The position numbers and the translations under genes are program-made. Shown here one piece after another: positions 36,683 through 46,197 of a stretch of 64,000 nucleotides of DNA. The DNA lies in the NCBI GenBank assembly GCA_004556925.1, contig SFFI01000012.1:1-64000 (forward strand), given 5' to 3'. Origin of the DNA: Clostridiales bacterium (lineage in GTDB: Bacteria > Bacillota > Clostridia > Saccharofermentanales > DTU023). The notes under the pieces were generated by a model. It was not told the origin of the DNA. It was given only the letters and a program-made list of their open reading frames with translations, and did not search any database. Positions within the stretch are counted from its first letter, which is position 1. Every line of letters starts with the position of its first letter.

Positions 36683-38551
36683 CTACTTTTGGGCTGAGCT
36701 CTCTTCCTCTTGAGGGGCTTCGGCTTCTGTAGTGGATGCGGCCTCGGCCTCTCCAGGTGCTGTTTCCGCATCACCGGGCTTCTCTGAAGGCTCTTCCTGA
36801 ACAGATTTGGCCAGATCTTGAATGCTCTCTCTTACTGATTCTAGTGCGGCCTGATCAATCGGCAGAACTAAGCTCATACTGTCTTCCCGCGGTTCAAAAG
36901 AGTAGCTATCCTCTTGAGCTTTCAGGGCATCTGCAAACTTTTGGCGAGCCATAGCTTGCTTGGCCTGGGTCTTCCATACGCTTTCGCCCAGTCCCTTGAA
37001 GTAAACGATGTGGTAGCCAGAGTATCCACCGCTTTCTTCACCTTCAACACGGACCATACCCACATCGCCTTCCTGGCGAGCAGGGTCCAGACACCATTCT
37101 TCATAGGCCTTCACAAAGCGACCGGGCTGGGTATCTTCGTAGAGGCCGCCCTGGTCTTTAGAACCTGGATCTTGGGAATACTGAGTTGCTAGAGCGGCAA
37201 AGGCCTCTTCGGTCTTATCGCCAGCATTGTATTCATCTAGGATCTTTTCCGCAGCGGCCTTGGCTTCGGCTTCTGCCCCTTCTTCTAAGCTCTTATCTCT
37301 GATCAAGATGTGACGTGAGCTATAGGTTCTGGCCTCATCGCGGTCGCGTGAAACAAAGTAGAGTACAGAGTGCCGGCCATTATCACTAATCACCGTGGTG
37401 TCCCCTTCTTCACGCGCTGCATCAAAGAGCCAGGCGGAGAAAGAAGGAGAAAGGTCTGTGTACTTGGCGCGTTTGACCAAGGTAGCATCCTCGTCCTCAA
37501 GGAGGTGACGGTCTTCAGCTAAGGTATAAGCCATGGCTTCATGCCGGAACTTTTCGAAGCTAGTGGAGGCATCGGCCATAGCCTGGGCCTTGGTCAAGGC
37601 TTCCGCATTGAGGCGGGCATTGCGCTCGGCTTCGCTTTCCTCAGCTTCAGTTTCTTTAGTTTCAGCGTCTTCGTCCTCGAGGTCAGCAGCTTGCTCAGCC
37701 TTCTGAGCGTTTTCATCCTCAGCGGTTTCTTCCTCTGCCTGATCGCTTTCAGGCTTGTCCGTATCCTCATCAAGAGAGTTATCACGGTCTGGCGTGGCAT
37801 TGTTAAAGCCGAAGGCGTGGAAGCTTACATAATCGTAAAGCTCAGGATGTGCCTCATATTCAGCATCGTATTCCGCATCAGTAAATTCATAAGCGTTCTG
37901 GGTATCCAGTTGATAGCGGGCAGCTAAGAAGTGACGTTCGAGGATGGGCTGCAAGGACTTGAAGTTAGCACCACGACCAAAGAGCAGACTCAAGAGATGA
38001 TTAGGGTTCATCTGCTGCTGGGCTGCGCTCATCTCTATGTTCTGCTTGAAACGGTTAAAAGCTTCATGTTCCTTTTCACCAATTTCGTAGCCTGCCTGGA
38101 TGGCTTGGTCATAAACTGCGTAAGTCTGACTTGCACTCTTGCCGAAATTGTCAATCAAGATATCGCGCAAGGGACGAAGACTCTGGGCCTCGGGATCCAG
38201 TTGAGGGTTAACCAACATAGACTTGCCGTCTACATGGAAGGCTGAAGTTCTGAACATCTGGTTGAAGCTAGACCCCAAGGTATAGTTCATTTCCAAGGGA
38301 GTGACTTCGTACTTGCCATTGACTAAGGCTGCTACCTGGTGCTTCTCCTTGTAGCCAGAGTTAATTAAACCCATGACGCACAGGCCCAATATAGCAGCTA
38401 TGATGATTACGATAATGAGAAAATTGCGGAGGTTAAAGGTCTTGCGGATCTTCTTTTTACCGCCGTCTGCAGTCTTTTGGGCTTGCAGGCGTTCTTTGCG
38501 CTCTGCTCTTTGCTCATCAGACTTCCAGTTTTCGTTCATGTCTTTACTCAT
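36683..38551 (-). CDS. Membrane-anchored PpiC-type foldase (PrsA-like)
   Basis: The 622-residue protein has a charged cytoplasmic N-terminus, one membrane helix (about 43-63), a SurA-like chaperone region, an acidic Glu/Asp/Ala linker (about 250-310), and a parvulin domain (about 403-518, with SSRHILIRDK and GGYSGYHIVYF). It likely assists folding of secreted proteins outside the membrane. It has no lipobox, so it is helix-anchored rather than a lipoprotein like classical PrsA. The start at 38551 has AAGGTGAG upstream; an upstream in-frame extension lacks this. The low-complexity C-terminus is rich in Glu and Ala. Confidence 0.85.
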   Translation of the reverse strand: MSKDMNENWKSDEQRAERKERLQAQKTADGGKKKIRKTFNLRNFLIIVIIIAAILGLCVMGLINSGYKEKHQVAALVNGKYEVTPLEMNYTLGSSFNQMFRTSAFHVDGKSMLVNPQLDPEAQSLRPLRDILIDNFGKSASQTYAVYDQAIQAGYEIGEKEHEAFNRFKQNIEMSAAQQQMNPNHLLSLLFGRGANFKSLQPILERHFLAARYQLDTQNAYEFTDAEYDAEYEAHPELYDYVSFHAFGFNNATPDRDNSLDEDTDKPESDQAEEETAEDENAQKAEQAADLEDEDAETKETEAEESEAERNARLNAEALTKAQAMADASTSFEKFRHEAMAYTLAEDRHLLEDEDATLVKRAKYTDLSPSFSAWLFDAAREEGDTTVISDNGRHSVLYFVSRDRDEARTYSSRHILIRDKSLEEGAEAEAKAAAEKILDEYNAGDKTEEAFAALATQYSQDPGSKDQGGLYEDTQPGRFVKAYEEWCLDPARQEGDVGMVRVEGEESGGYSGYHIVYFKGLGESVWKTQAKQAMARQKFADALKAQEDSYSFEPREDSMSLVLPIDQAALESVRESIQDLAKSVQEEPSEKPGDAETAPGEAEAASTTEAEAPQEEESSAQK

Positions 38552-38609
38552 ATACTCACCTTTTTTGTCCGGCCACAGGGCCGTACGTATTTTATAAACA
38601 ACTTGACTA

Positions 38610-39983
38610 TTATAGCAGGTTTTCTTGGGCTGCCATATTTTCTTCCTGAGGCGCTTCGGGTGCATATTGGATGAGGATTTTTTCAATACGCTTATCGTCC
38701 ATAGATAAAACCTTAAACAGATAATCCTGGTAGCGGACCTCTGCTTGTTCATCGGCCTCCGGAATACGGTCTAGAAGGCCGATAACCAGGCCAGCAACCG
38801 TATCATAGTCGTCGGAGGGGAAGTCCTTATCTAAGTATTCTGAGAGGTCCTCCAAGGTCAAACCAGAGTCAGCCAACCATTCACCAGGCCCCAGGGGCAA
38901 GAAGTCCTCCTCATCGTCGTCGTATTCATCCTCAATATCACCCACGATCTCCTCCAGGACATCTTCCAGGGTAATCAGGCCAGCCGTTCCACCATATTCA
39001 TCGATGACAATTGCCATATGAACGCTTTCTAGCTGCATTTGCCGGAAAAGCTTGGCGATAGACTGAGTTTCTGGGGTATAGCTGGCCTCCTTAAGAATAA
39101 GGTCCATACTAAAAGGGTCATTTTGGTGTTTAGCCGCAAAGAGCAGGATATCCCGGATATACACCAAGCCAATAATATGATCGATGTCTTCTCGGTAGAC
39201 AGGAATACGGGTATATTTCTCATCTTCGACGACCTTTAAGAGCTCGTCCAGACAAATATCGGCTTCTACCGCTACCATATCCATGCGGTGGGTCATGCAG
39301 TCCCCTACCGTTTTGTCACCAAAAGCAAAGACGTTCTCCAGGAACTCCCCCTCCTCACTTTCCGCACTGTGCTCCAAAAGGTCTTTGACCTCCTGGTCCG
39401 AAATCATGAGGTCGCGTCCATCAGGGTCAATCTGACGCTTCTTCAGGAGGGCGTCAGAAATGGCCAGGGCAGGACGACTCAAAGGCGTGAGAAGGTTACT
39501 AAAAAACATGTAGTATTTGTAGCCCTTGAGAGAGAAATTCAGCACATCCTGCTTGGCAAGTTCTTGCGGGAAGGAGCGGGCAAAGGCTAGGATTAAGAAA
39601 ATGATCAAAACAAGCACCAGACCAATGAAAAGATAGGTCAACCAGGCTAGCTGGCTTGGCAGGGCCGCCTGAAAAAAGTCCTCCAGTGGACAGGTGATGG
39701 CCCAGGATAAGAAGATTAAACTGGTAATTTTGATTGCGTTAATAGAGCTCAAAAAGCGTCGGCGCTGAGCTTTGAGCTTGAGGATCGCGTGCAGGCGGTC
39801 TGGATTAGACGCCAGGCGGTCGTTCAATTCATCTTCATCTAGGCGAGGTATGACAGCCGCATAGGCCGTTGCGAAAGCATAGAGTCCAGCCAGAAAGAAT
39901 GCTAAGAGAAAAAATAGCACAAGGCTAGGATAGGACTGGAGCAGGATAAAATAATGTCCCCCTCCAGGATCAGAATCTGACAT
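38610..39983 (-). CDS. CorC/HlyC family membrane protein with CBS domains
   Basis: The 457-residue protein has an N-terminal DUF21/CNNM-type membrane domain of about four helices, then a CBS pair (VGDCMTHRMDMVAVE to about 330) and a C-terminal CorC_HlyC domain. Members are linked to Mg or Co efflux and were once called hemolysins. The start at 39983 (MSDSDPGGGH) has AGGAGG upstream; a longer frame overlaps the EF-G-like gene. It precedes the foldase gene by 58 bp. Confidence 0.88.
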   Translation of the reverse strand: MSDSDPGGGHYFILLQSYPSLVLFFLLAFFLAGLYAFATAYAAVIPRLDEDELNDRLASNPDRLHAILKLKAQRRRFLSSINAIKITSLIFLSWAITCPLEDFFQAALPSQLAWLTYLFIGLVLVLIIFLILAFARSFPQELAKQDVLNFSLKGYKYYMFFSNLLTPLSRPALAISDALLKKRQIDPDGRDLMISDQEVKDLLEHSAESEEGEFLENVFAFGDKTVGDCMTHRMDMVAVEADICLDELLKVVEDEKYTRIPVYREDIDHIIGLVYIRDILLFAAKHQNDPFSMDLILKEASYTPETQSIAKLFRQMQLESVHMAIVIDEYGGTAGLITLEDVLEEIVGDIEDEYDDDEEDFLPLGPGEWLADSGLTLEDLSEYLDKDFPSDDYDTVAGLVIGLLDRIPEADEQAEVRYQDYLFKVLSMDDKRIEKILIQYAPEAPQEENMAAQENLL

Positions 39984-40009
39984 TGAGAAGCTTTCCTCCT
40001 TCGAAAAAG

Positions 40010-40045
40010 AAAAAATATAGCTAGGGTTTTGTCCCCTAGCTATAT
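40010..40045 (-). terminator. Terminator after the EF-G-like gene
   Basis: A 12-bp stem ATATAGCTAGGG/CCCTAGCTATAT is followed on the minus strand by TTTTTTC. It lies in the spacer before the CorC-like start. Confidence 0.85.
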
Positions 40046-40089
40046 TATAAAGATTTATAGCAAGCTGGCAATCTTTAGCCCTAGCCTGG

Positions 40090-42174
40090 TTATTCTTCCT
40101 TTTCTGCCTGGGCCATAGCAATGACCTTTTGAGAAACCTCACCGGGGGCCTGCTCGTAGCGGGCAAACTCCATGCTGAAGTAGCCACGGCCCTGGGTCAT
40201 AGACCGGAGGTCCGTTGCATATTTCATCAACTCTGAGGTAGGAGCTTCAGCGTCTACCACTTGGTAACCACTTTCTTCTGGGTCTGCGCCCATGCCGAGA
40301 ATACGGCCACGGCGCTTGGACATGTCACCCATGATATCGCCAAGGTAGCTGTCAGGAATATGAATCTTAACTGAAGAGATGGGCTCCAGGATGATGGGGT
40401 CTGCCTGGGGTAAACCGTTGCGGTAGGCCAAACGAGCTGCCTGGATAAAGGACATTTCGTTAGAGTCTACATCGTGGTAGGAACCATCGTCCAGAATGGC
40501 CTTCAGCTTAACGACGGGGTAACCCGCAAGTGGCCCTTCTTTAACGGCTTCCTGCAAGCCTTTTTCTACAGCGGGGAAGTAGTTCTTCGGCACTGCGCCG
40601 CCTACGACTTCTTCAGAGAATTCTAGTGCATCCTCTGTACCGGGCTCAAAACGAATCCAAACATCCCCGTATTGACCGTGCCCGCCGGTTTGCTTCTTAT
40701 GCTTACCTTGGACACGGACCTTTTTGCGGATCGTTTCGCGGTAGGGTACGCGGGCATCAGAGAGTACCGCCTCCGTGCCGAATTTATTTTTGAGCTTGCT
40801 GCAGAGGGTCATGAGCTGGATTTCGCCTTGGCCAGACAAGAGCATCTGGGAGGTTTCCGCATCGTTGGCAATGGTGAAGGAGATATCTTCATCAGCTAGA
40901 CGGTTCATCCCCTGCATTACCTTATCTTCTTCGCCAGACTTAACGGAAGTGATCGCCATTGTTAGGCAAGGCACAGGCATGGGGACAGGCTTAACCGCTA
41001 TGGCTTGGTCCTTTAAGGAGAGGGTCTCGTTGGTTTTAGTGGCGGTGAGCTTGGTTAAGGCACCAATATCTCCGGCATAAAGCTTATCGACTTCGAACTG
41101 CTTTTTACCCCGCATAACGTAGAGGCCGTTAATGCGTTCTTCAGCATCCTGGGTCAGGTTATAGGCGTTATCAGAAGCGTCAAACTCCCCGGAGAAGACC
41201 CGGATGAGGGAGATACGGCCTACAAAGGGGTCCATGATGGTTTTGAAGACAAAGGCTGCCAAGGGGCCCTTGCTGTCGCAGGGCAATTCAATCACTTCGC
41301 CGCCAGCCTGGCTGGCTTCCACGGGAGACCTGCGGGTAGGACGGGGGAAATACCGTGCTACGGTATCCATAAAGAAAGTGACCCCCATATCGTTGACAGC
41401 AGAACCGCCAAAGACGGGAATTAAGGTTTCTTCTGAAATCGCATGCACCATGCCCATTTCAATTTCTTCGGCAGTGAAGGGCTCATCGTCAAAGAACTTC
41501 ATCATCAGCTCTTCGTTGGTTTCGGCGATTTGCTCCATTAGGGCATTGTAATAATGACTGCAAGGTTCTTCAAATTCAGCAGGAATAGGAATTTCGTTGG
41601 CCTCAGTCCGGTCACCCAGCTTGTACGCCTTATGGTTGAGCACATCGACAAAGCCGGTCATTTTTTCATTTTCCACGATAGGAATGGACAGGGGCACAAC
41701 CTTGCTACCGAAGGCCTCTTGGTAAGCCTCTACGGCTTTGGCGTAGCTGGCATTAGGTTCATCAACCCGGTTGATAAACATAGCGACAGGCATGTTGGTC
41801 TTTTCGGCCTGGCGTATAGCCTTGTCTGCACCTACAGCCGCTTCTGTATCGCGGGCAGAGGCCACTACGAGGGCTACATCACCCGCAAACATGGCCAGCT
41901 TTTGTTCGCCTAAGAAGTCGAAATCACCTGGAGCATCGATCAGGTTAATCTTGCAGTCTTTCCATTCACAGGCTGCATAGCTGGTATTAATTGAAGAACC
42001 GCGGGCAATCTCTTCTTCAGTAAAGTCCGATACGGTATTGCCGTCGGTGACCTTACCCATACGGTCCAAGGCCTTACTGTTGTAGAGCATGGCCTCAACG
42101 AGGCTGGTTTTACCGGCGCCGGAATGGCCAACCAAGGTAATATTGCGGATTTTGTCTGCGGTGTAAACTTTCAT
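40090..42174 (-). CDS. Elongation factor G-like GTPase (second EF-G homologue)
   Basis: The 694-residue protein has all EF-G domains but diverges from the true fusA product at 47544-49610. Its P-loop is GHSGAGKT instead of AHIDAGKT, the next GTPase motif DAPGDFDF instead of DTPGHVDF, and NRVDE replaces NKMD. It lacks the conserved histidine of DTPGH. That pattern fits EF-G2-type proteins whose role in translocation is doubtful. A strong promoter precedes it. Its function could be ribosome rescue, recycling or stress-related translation. Confidence 0.88.
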   Translation of the reverse strand: MKVYTADKIRNITLVGHSGAGKTSLVEAMLYNSKALDRMGKVTDGNTVSDFTEEEIARGSSINTSYAACEWKDCKINLIDAPGDFDFLGEQKLAMFAGDVALVVASARDTEAAVGADKAIRQAEKTNMPVAMFINRVDEPNASYAKAVEAYQEAFGSKVVPLSIPIVENEKMTGFVDVLNHKAYKLGDRTEANEIPIPAEFEEPCSHYYNALMEQIAETNEELMMKFFDDEPFTAEEIEMGMVHAISEETLIPVFGGSAVNDMGVTFFMDTVARYFPRPTRRSPVEASQAGGEVIELPCDSKGPLAAFVFKTIMDPFVGRISLIRVFSGEFDASDNAYNLTQDAEERINGLYVMRGKKQFEVDKLYAGDIGALTKLTATKTNETLSLKDQAIAVKPVPMPVPCLTMAITSVKSGEEDKVMQGMNRLADEDISFTIANDAETSQMLLSGQGEIQLMTLCSKLKNKFGTEAVLSDARVPYRETIRKKVRVQGKHKKQTGGHGQYGDVWIRFEPGTEDALEFSEEVVGGAVPKNYFPAVEKGLQEAVKEGPLAGYPVVKLKAILDDGSYHDVDSNEMSFIQAARLAYRNGLPQADPIILEPISSVKIHIPDSYLGDIMGDMSKRRGRILGMGADPEESGYQVVDAEAPTSELMKYATDLRSMTQGRGYFSMEFARYEQAPGEVSQKVIAMAQAEKEE

Positions 42175-42434
42175 CTGGGATCCCCCTCTAGTGATATGTA
42201 TAGTGCAGGCAGGCAGGATGTAGCCTGTGCCTTAGGCAACTGTTCTTTATTATAAGGCCGGCTATTCTTTGTGTAAAGTTGAAAGTTTCTGGAGTTTACC
42301 AGAGATTAAATTGGGCAAGTTTTCTAAGCTCCCCCGGGGACATTGTGGCAGAAAGCCTGCAGTTTCCTTTTGATAAAAATGTGGACAATTAGGTCGGCTT
42401 TTTACCCACTTGCCCGCCTCTTAGATGGGTCCAT
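42175..42434. other. Spacer upstream of the EF-G-like gene
   Basis: No gene is seen. It holds the EF-G-like promoter and a GCAG-rich leader (GCAGGCAGGCAGG), then unremarkable sequence up to the lipoprotein terminator. Confidence 0.6.
42249..42277 (-). promoter_or_regulatory. Promoter of the EF-G-like gene
   Basis: On the minus strand TTTACA and TATAAT are exactly 17 bp apart, a near-consensus vegetative promoter about 75 bp before the start codon. Confidence 0.7.
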
Positions 42435-42480
42435 AGAAAAGATGATGGCACGGGGCTAGGGGCTCACGTGCCATCATCTT
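42435..42480 (-). terminator. Terminator after the lipoprotein gene
   Basis: A 14-bp stem AAGATGATGGCACG/CGTGCCATCATCTT with a 14-base loop is followed on the minus strand by TTTTC. Confidence 0.85.
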
Positions 42481-42514
42481 TGGAAACTCACTGAGGATTT
42501 TAGACGCTCAGGTG

Positions 42515-43612
42515 TTATTCAGCATTTGCTTCGTCAACTGTCTTGCCTTCGACTACTAGGGTCAGGCTCTCGGGGTTACCAGAGAGCAGGACACGCTCAG
42601 CCGGGGGATCAAAAGAAACTGTATAGCCATTCACGCCATCAAAGACGGGTTGCTGGGGAACGGCCGGCGTGGGGTTGATGAAGTAATACATTACGATGGC
42701 AGACAGTTCAAGTACATCGTCATAAACGGGATCCTCGTTGTTGCCGCGGTCAAAGCTACCAGCATCAAAGTCAAAGGTGTAGGAATCCAGTTGGCCATAT
42801 TCATTAAAGTGGTAGGTCAATACAGTGTTGTATTGGTAGGCTACCTTGTTATAGGAGAGCGTTTCGGCTGTGGCGCCACCTTCCTGCATTCCCTCAACGC
42901 CCATGACCTGCCAACGGCTGGAGCCCCATTTAAGGCCATAGTCAGCTACATTCAGGGTATTGCGGAGATCAAGGCCGTCGTGGCGGGTCTTTTCAGCTTC
43001 CCAATCAGTGGGTGGCACATTGGCTGCCGCAGCGTCTAGGCCTTGACTGTCTACCTGGGTGAAGAACTGCTCCAGAGCCTCCTTAAAGGGCTGAATCTCT
43101 GCCTTGGTTGTGTCATAAATAGCAGGCAGATTGGTGGCATTTTTGTCTTCAATCTGCATGAGCATATGGCGGACCCGGTTGGCGCTGAGATATAACTTGT
43201 TATAGACTTCCTTAAAATGTTCAGGCGTTTGGTCCGGATCTACGGCCTCAATTTGCCCGGCTACCTCGAGCAGGGCTTTGCGGGTTTTGACATAGTCCGG
43301 ATAGGAGTCTACATACTTGGCCGTTTTCATGATGTCATCCACGTAGCCCGGCATTTTCTCGCCAAAGTTTTCTAGACCCTTTTCCAGATTTGTCCACTTC
43401 TCCTTGGCATAAGCCAGGTATTGGTGGTCAGCTTCTGTGAGGCCTTTGTTATCGCGGGAGAGTTCAACACCCTCTACCGTGGGAGCCATGGTTGGTACTT
43501 CCATACCCTTATCTGAGCCACCCAGTCCCAATTTATCGCATCCAGAAAGGAGCAGGGACATGCTGACTAACATTACCAGGGCTAGGCTAAAGCCGCGTAG
43601 TTTTCTATTCAT
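42515..43612 (-). CDS. Lipoprotein, DUF3829-like (YiiG family?)
   Basis: The 365-residue protein has a signal peptide with lipobox LSGC, giving lipid-modified Cys25, so it is anchored outside the membrane. The mature part is helical and soluble, with a pattern of conserved Tyr and Lys that resembles DUF3829 proteins; this match is tentative. GGAGG upstream supports the start. It is a single gene, divergent from the dihydrouridine synthase gene. Function unknown. Confidence 0.7.
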   Translation of the reverse strand: MNRKLRGFSLALVMLVSMSLLLSGCDKLGLGGSDKGMEVPTMAPTVEGVELSRDNKGLTEADHQYLAYAKEKWTNLEKGLENFGEKMPGYVDDIMKTAKYVDSYPDYVKTRKALLEVAGQIEAVDPDQTPEHFKEVYNKLYLSANRVRHMLMQIEDKNATNLPAIYDTTKAEIQPFKEALEQFFTQVDSQGLDAAAANVPPTDWEAEKTRHDGLDLRNTLNVADYGLKWGSSRWQVMGVEGMQEGGATAETLSYNKVAYQYNTVLTYHFNEYGQLDSYTFDFDAGSFDRGNNEDPVYDDVLELSAIVMYYFINPTPAVPQQPVFDGVNGYTVSFDPPAERVLLSGNPESLTLVVEGKTVDEANAE

Positions 43613-43691
43613 TGTTTATCCTCCAATAGGGTCATGGACCAAGAAAATTTGTTAATATCCTATATTATAGTACATAAGCGTGCTAAGGGGT

Positions 43692-43739
43692 GGGGACTCG
43701 TCCCCCTGCCTTAACATAGGATAAAGTATTAGCTAATAA
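43692..43739 (+). promoter_or_regulatory. Promoter of the dus gene with adjacent palindrome
   Basis: TTAACA (43711-43716) and TAATAA (43734-43739) are 17 bp apart. A palindrome GGGGAC-tc-GTCCCC (43692-43705) stands just upstream and could be an operator. Confidence 0.4.
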
Positions 43740-43768
43740 AATAAAAGAGAAGTTTTTTTAAATTTTAC

Positions 43769-44830
43769 ATGAGAGTTCCTAAAGACTACCGACAAAGGTC
43801 ACAAAGCTGGACCCTAAGCAGCCCCCTCTGCTGGGCAGGAAGAGAGCTAAAAAACCGCCTGCAGCTGGCTCCGATGGCAGGGCCAGGAGGCTTGGCTTTT
43901 CGCCGCATCTGTGAAGACTGGGGGGCTGGCTTAACCATTACGGAATTAGTCTCTGCCCGCGCCATCGTCTATGATCCAAGTTTTGACCATAATGCCCGCT
44001 ACCTAGATATTTCCTCCCTCCAGGGACCCGCCACGATTCAGTTGTTTGCCTTCGATCCCCTGGACCTTAAAAAAGCCATCCCCCGGCTCTTGAACCACCC
44101 TCTGTATAGCCAAACCGCTTGCATTGATCTCAACATGGGCTGTCCTGTAAAGAAAGTCGTGAAAACCGGGGCTGGCTCCGCCCTGATGAAAACCCCTGAC
44201 CTGGCCGCCCGCCTTGTAGAGGCTGCCGTGGAAACCGCCCTACCCTACGGCAAAGAAGTTACGGTAAAATTTCGGTCTGGCTGGGACCAGGACCACATCA
44301 ATGCCCCATACTTTGCCCAGCGCCTAGAAGAGGCCGGGGCTTCGGCCCTAGCCTTGCACGCTCGCACGCGCGAACAAATGTACAGCGGTCAAGCGGACTG
44401 GAACATCATTGGAGAAACCGCCTGCAAGGTCCGAATACCCCTAGCAGCCAATGGCGATATCCAGTCCTGGGATGACTGTCACAAGCTCCTTGATACCTAT
44501 GGAGCAGATGCCTGCATGATAGGCCGCGCAGCCCTTGGCCGCCCTTGGATCTTCGCAGAGATTCTTGCAGCTGACCAAAAACGACCCTTTCAGCCGCCGG
44601 AAGGCCAGGCTTGGGCAGACCATATTTTCCGCCACTACCAGCTCTCCGCCCAGGCCCTAGGCCCAGAACTTGCCATGAGAGAGTTCCGCACAAGCTTGAG
44701 CTATTACTTTAAGGGCCTCCGCGGTGCAGCCGGCTTTCGCCGGTCCCTTTCTAGCCTCACAAGCCAGCAAGACTTGGAAGCCTTGCTGGCAGAGGTCGTT
44801 CATGCCAATCGGTCGGAACAGGACGGTTAG
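43769..44830 (+). CDS. dus: tRNA-dihydrouridine synthase
   Basis: The 353-residue FMN enzyme reduces uridines in tRNA. Motifs are LAPMAGPGGLAFR near the N-terminus, DLNMGCPVKKV with catalytic Cys125, KFRSGWD, and LHARTREQMYSG. The Bacillota DusB-type assignment is likely but not certain. The N-terminal 30 residues exceed the usual start and no strong ribosome binding site was seen, so the start may be later. It converges with the flavo-diiron gene, overlapping by 4 bp. Confidence 0.92.
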   Translation: MRVPKDYRQRSQSWTLSSPLCWAGRELKNRLQLAPMAGPGGLAFRRICEDWGAGLTITELVSARAIVYDPSFDHNARYLDISSLQGPATIQLFAFDPLDLKKAIPRLLNHPLYSQTACIDLNMGCPVKKVVKTGAGSALMKTPDLAARLVEAAVETALPYGKEVTVKFRSGWDQDHINAPYFAQRLEEAGASALALHARTREQMYSGQADWNIIGETACKVRIPLAANGDIQSWDDCHKLLDTYGADACMIGRAALGRPWIFAEILAADQKRPFQPPEGQAWADHIFRHYQLSAQALGPELAMREFRTSLSYYFKGLRGAAGFRRSLSSLTSQQDLEALLAEVVHANRSEQDG

Positions 44831-46047
44831 GCTTCGGCCTGCATATCTTGGGCAATAGCTAAAGCCAGGGCCTGGGCAAGCTCGCGATCAGCCTGTTTAG
44901 GACTCGACTTGATGGTGAAGCTTTCCCCAACCGCCTTCAAATGCTTGCCCTTAGCAAGAATCTCCTCCGCAATTTTTACGCCGCGGCCACCCCAGGACAT
45001 GTTGCCAACCACACTATAGGCATGGTTATCCCAGTTCAGCATCATGAGTTCTCGCAAGAGGGCATCCATGGGGGGATAAAGCTCCGTATTATAGTTGTTA
45101 CAGATAAATACGGCATGCGAAAAACGGAAGAGGTCTGCAATGATGACCGAAATATCAGTTTTAGACACATCATAAGCCCGGATGTTACCAGCTTCCTGGT
45201 TTGCCAGATAGGCAGCCAATGTATCTGCTAGGTCTGCGGATTGGTTGTAGAGAGAACCGTAAACAATCACCGTGCCTTCATCCTCAGCAGCATAGCGGGA
45301 CCAGCGATCATATTTTTCAAGAATATGTGCAATGGACTCAGACGTGCGGAAGACCAAACCGTGGACGGGACAGATCCGTTTGATTTCTAAGCTACTGATT
45401 TTCTGCAAGGCAGCCTGTACTGCAGCGCCTTGACGACCAACAATATTGCAGTAGTAACGCCGATTTTCATATAGCCACTCCCGATCATAATCGCACTGGT
45501 CTGCGTAGATATAACCTGCTGGAGCTCCAAAAGAGCCAAAGGCATCCGCAGAGAACAGGGTACCCGTGGTCTCTTCAAAGGAAAAAAACACTTCAGGCCA
45601 GTGTACATTGGCGGCCTTGATAAAGGAAAAGCGATGTTTGCCTGTATCAAGTGTAGTCGTCTCATCCAGGAGGACCAGGCGGTCTTCTCCGTAGCTGATT
45701 TGCGGGTGAAACTGCTGGAGGATCTTATAGCCCAGGGCAGAAACATAGAGCTGGCAATGAGGGTATTTTTCCATAAGCTGGACAATCGTCGCGCAATGGT
45801 CCGGTTCGGCATGGTGGCAGACCAGGACATCTAAATCCCTTCCCTGTAGGAGGTCCTCCACACCAGCTATAAAGCCCTCAGCTACGGCGTGGTCAATAGA
45901 GTCCAATACGACTGTTTTTTCATCATCTAAAAAATAGGAATTATAGGAAACCCCGCCAGGGAGGGTGAACATGTTCTCAAATTTTGCTAAGCGACGGTCA
46001 ATACCACATAGCATATAGAAGTGTTGATCAAGTTTATGGGGAATCAT
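44827..46047 (-). CDS. fprA: Flavo-diiron protein (A-type flavoprotein)
   Basis: The 406-residue enzyme reduces O2 or NO to harmless products, protecting anaerobes. The metallo-β-lactamase-like domain holds the diiron ligands HHAEPDHC (H-x-E-x-D-H). The C-terminal flavodoxin domain reads VIVYGSLYNQSADLADTLAAYL then GGRGVKIAEEI. No rubredoxin domain is fused, so a separate electron donor is needed. The single gene sits between tuf and dus. Confidence 0.92.
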   Translation of the reverse strand: MIPHKLDQHFYMLCGIDRRLAKFENMFTLPGGVSYNSYFLDDEKTVVLDSIDHAVAEGFIAGVEDLLQGRDLDVLVCHHAEPDHCATIVQLMEKYPHCQLYVSALGYKILQQFHPQISYGEDRLVLLDETTTLDTGKHRFSFIKAANVHWPEVFFSFEETTGTLFSADAFGSFGAPAGYIYADQCDYDREWLYENRRYYCNIVGRQGAAVQAALQKISSLEIKRICPVHGLVFRTSESIAHILEKYDRWSRYAAEDEGTVIVYGSLYNQSADLADTLAAYLANQEAGNIRAYDVSKTDISVIIADLFRFSHAVFICNNYNTELYPPMDALLRELMMLNWDNHAYSVVGNMSWGGRGVKIAEEILAKGKHLKAVGESFTIKSSPKQADRELAQALALAIAQDMQAEA

Positions 46048-46148
46048 TGTAGTTACCTCGCTGTATCAAGAATAGCTGTGGAGAAAAAAGCAGGCAAAAG
46101 GACCCCAATTGCCAATTATAAGGGTCTTCACAGCATTTAGAGTATAAC

Positions 46149-46176
46149 AAAATAGCCCCCAGCTGGGGGCTATTTT
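46149..46176 (-). terminator. Terminator after tuf
   Basis: A perfect palindrome AAAATAGCCCCCAGCTGGGGGCTATTTT ends the str transcript; the T-run TATTTTG follows on the minus strand. Confidence 0.85.
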
Positions 46177-46197
46177 AAGCATTAACTCAGGCCTTAA

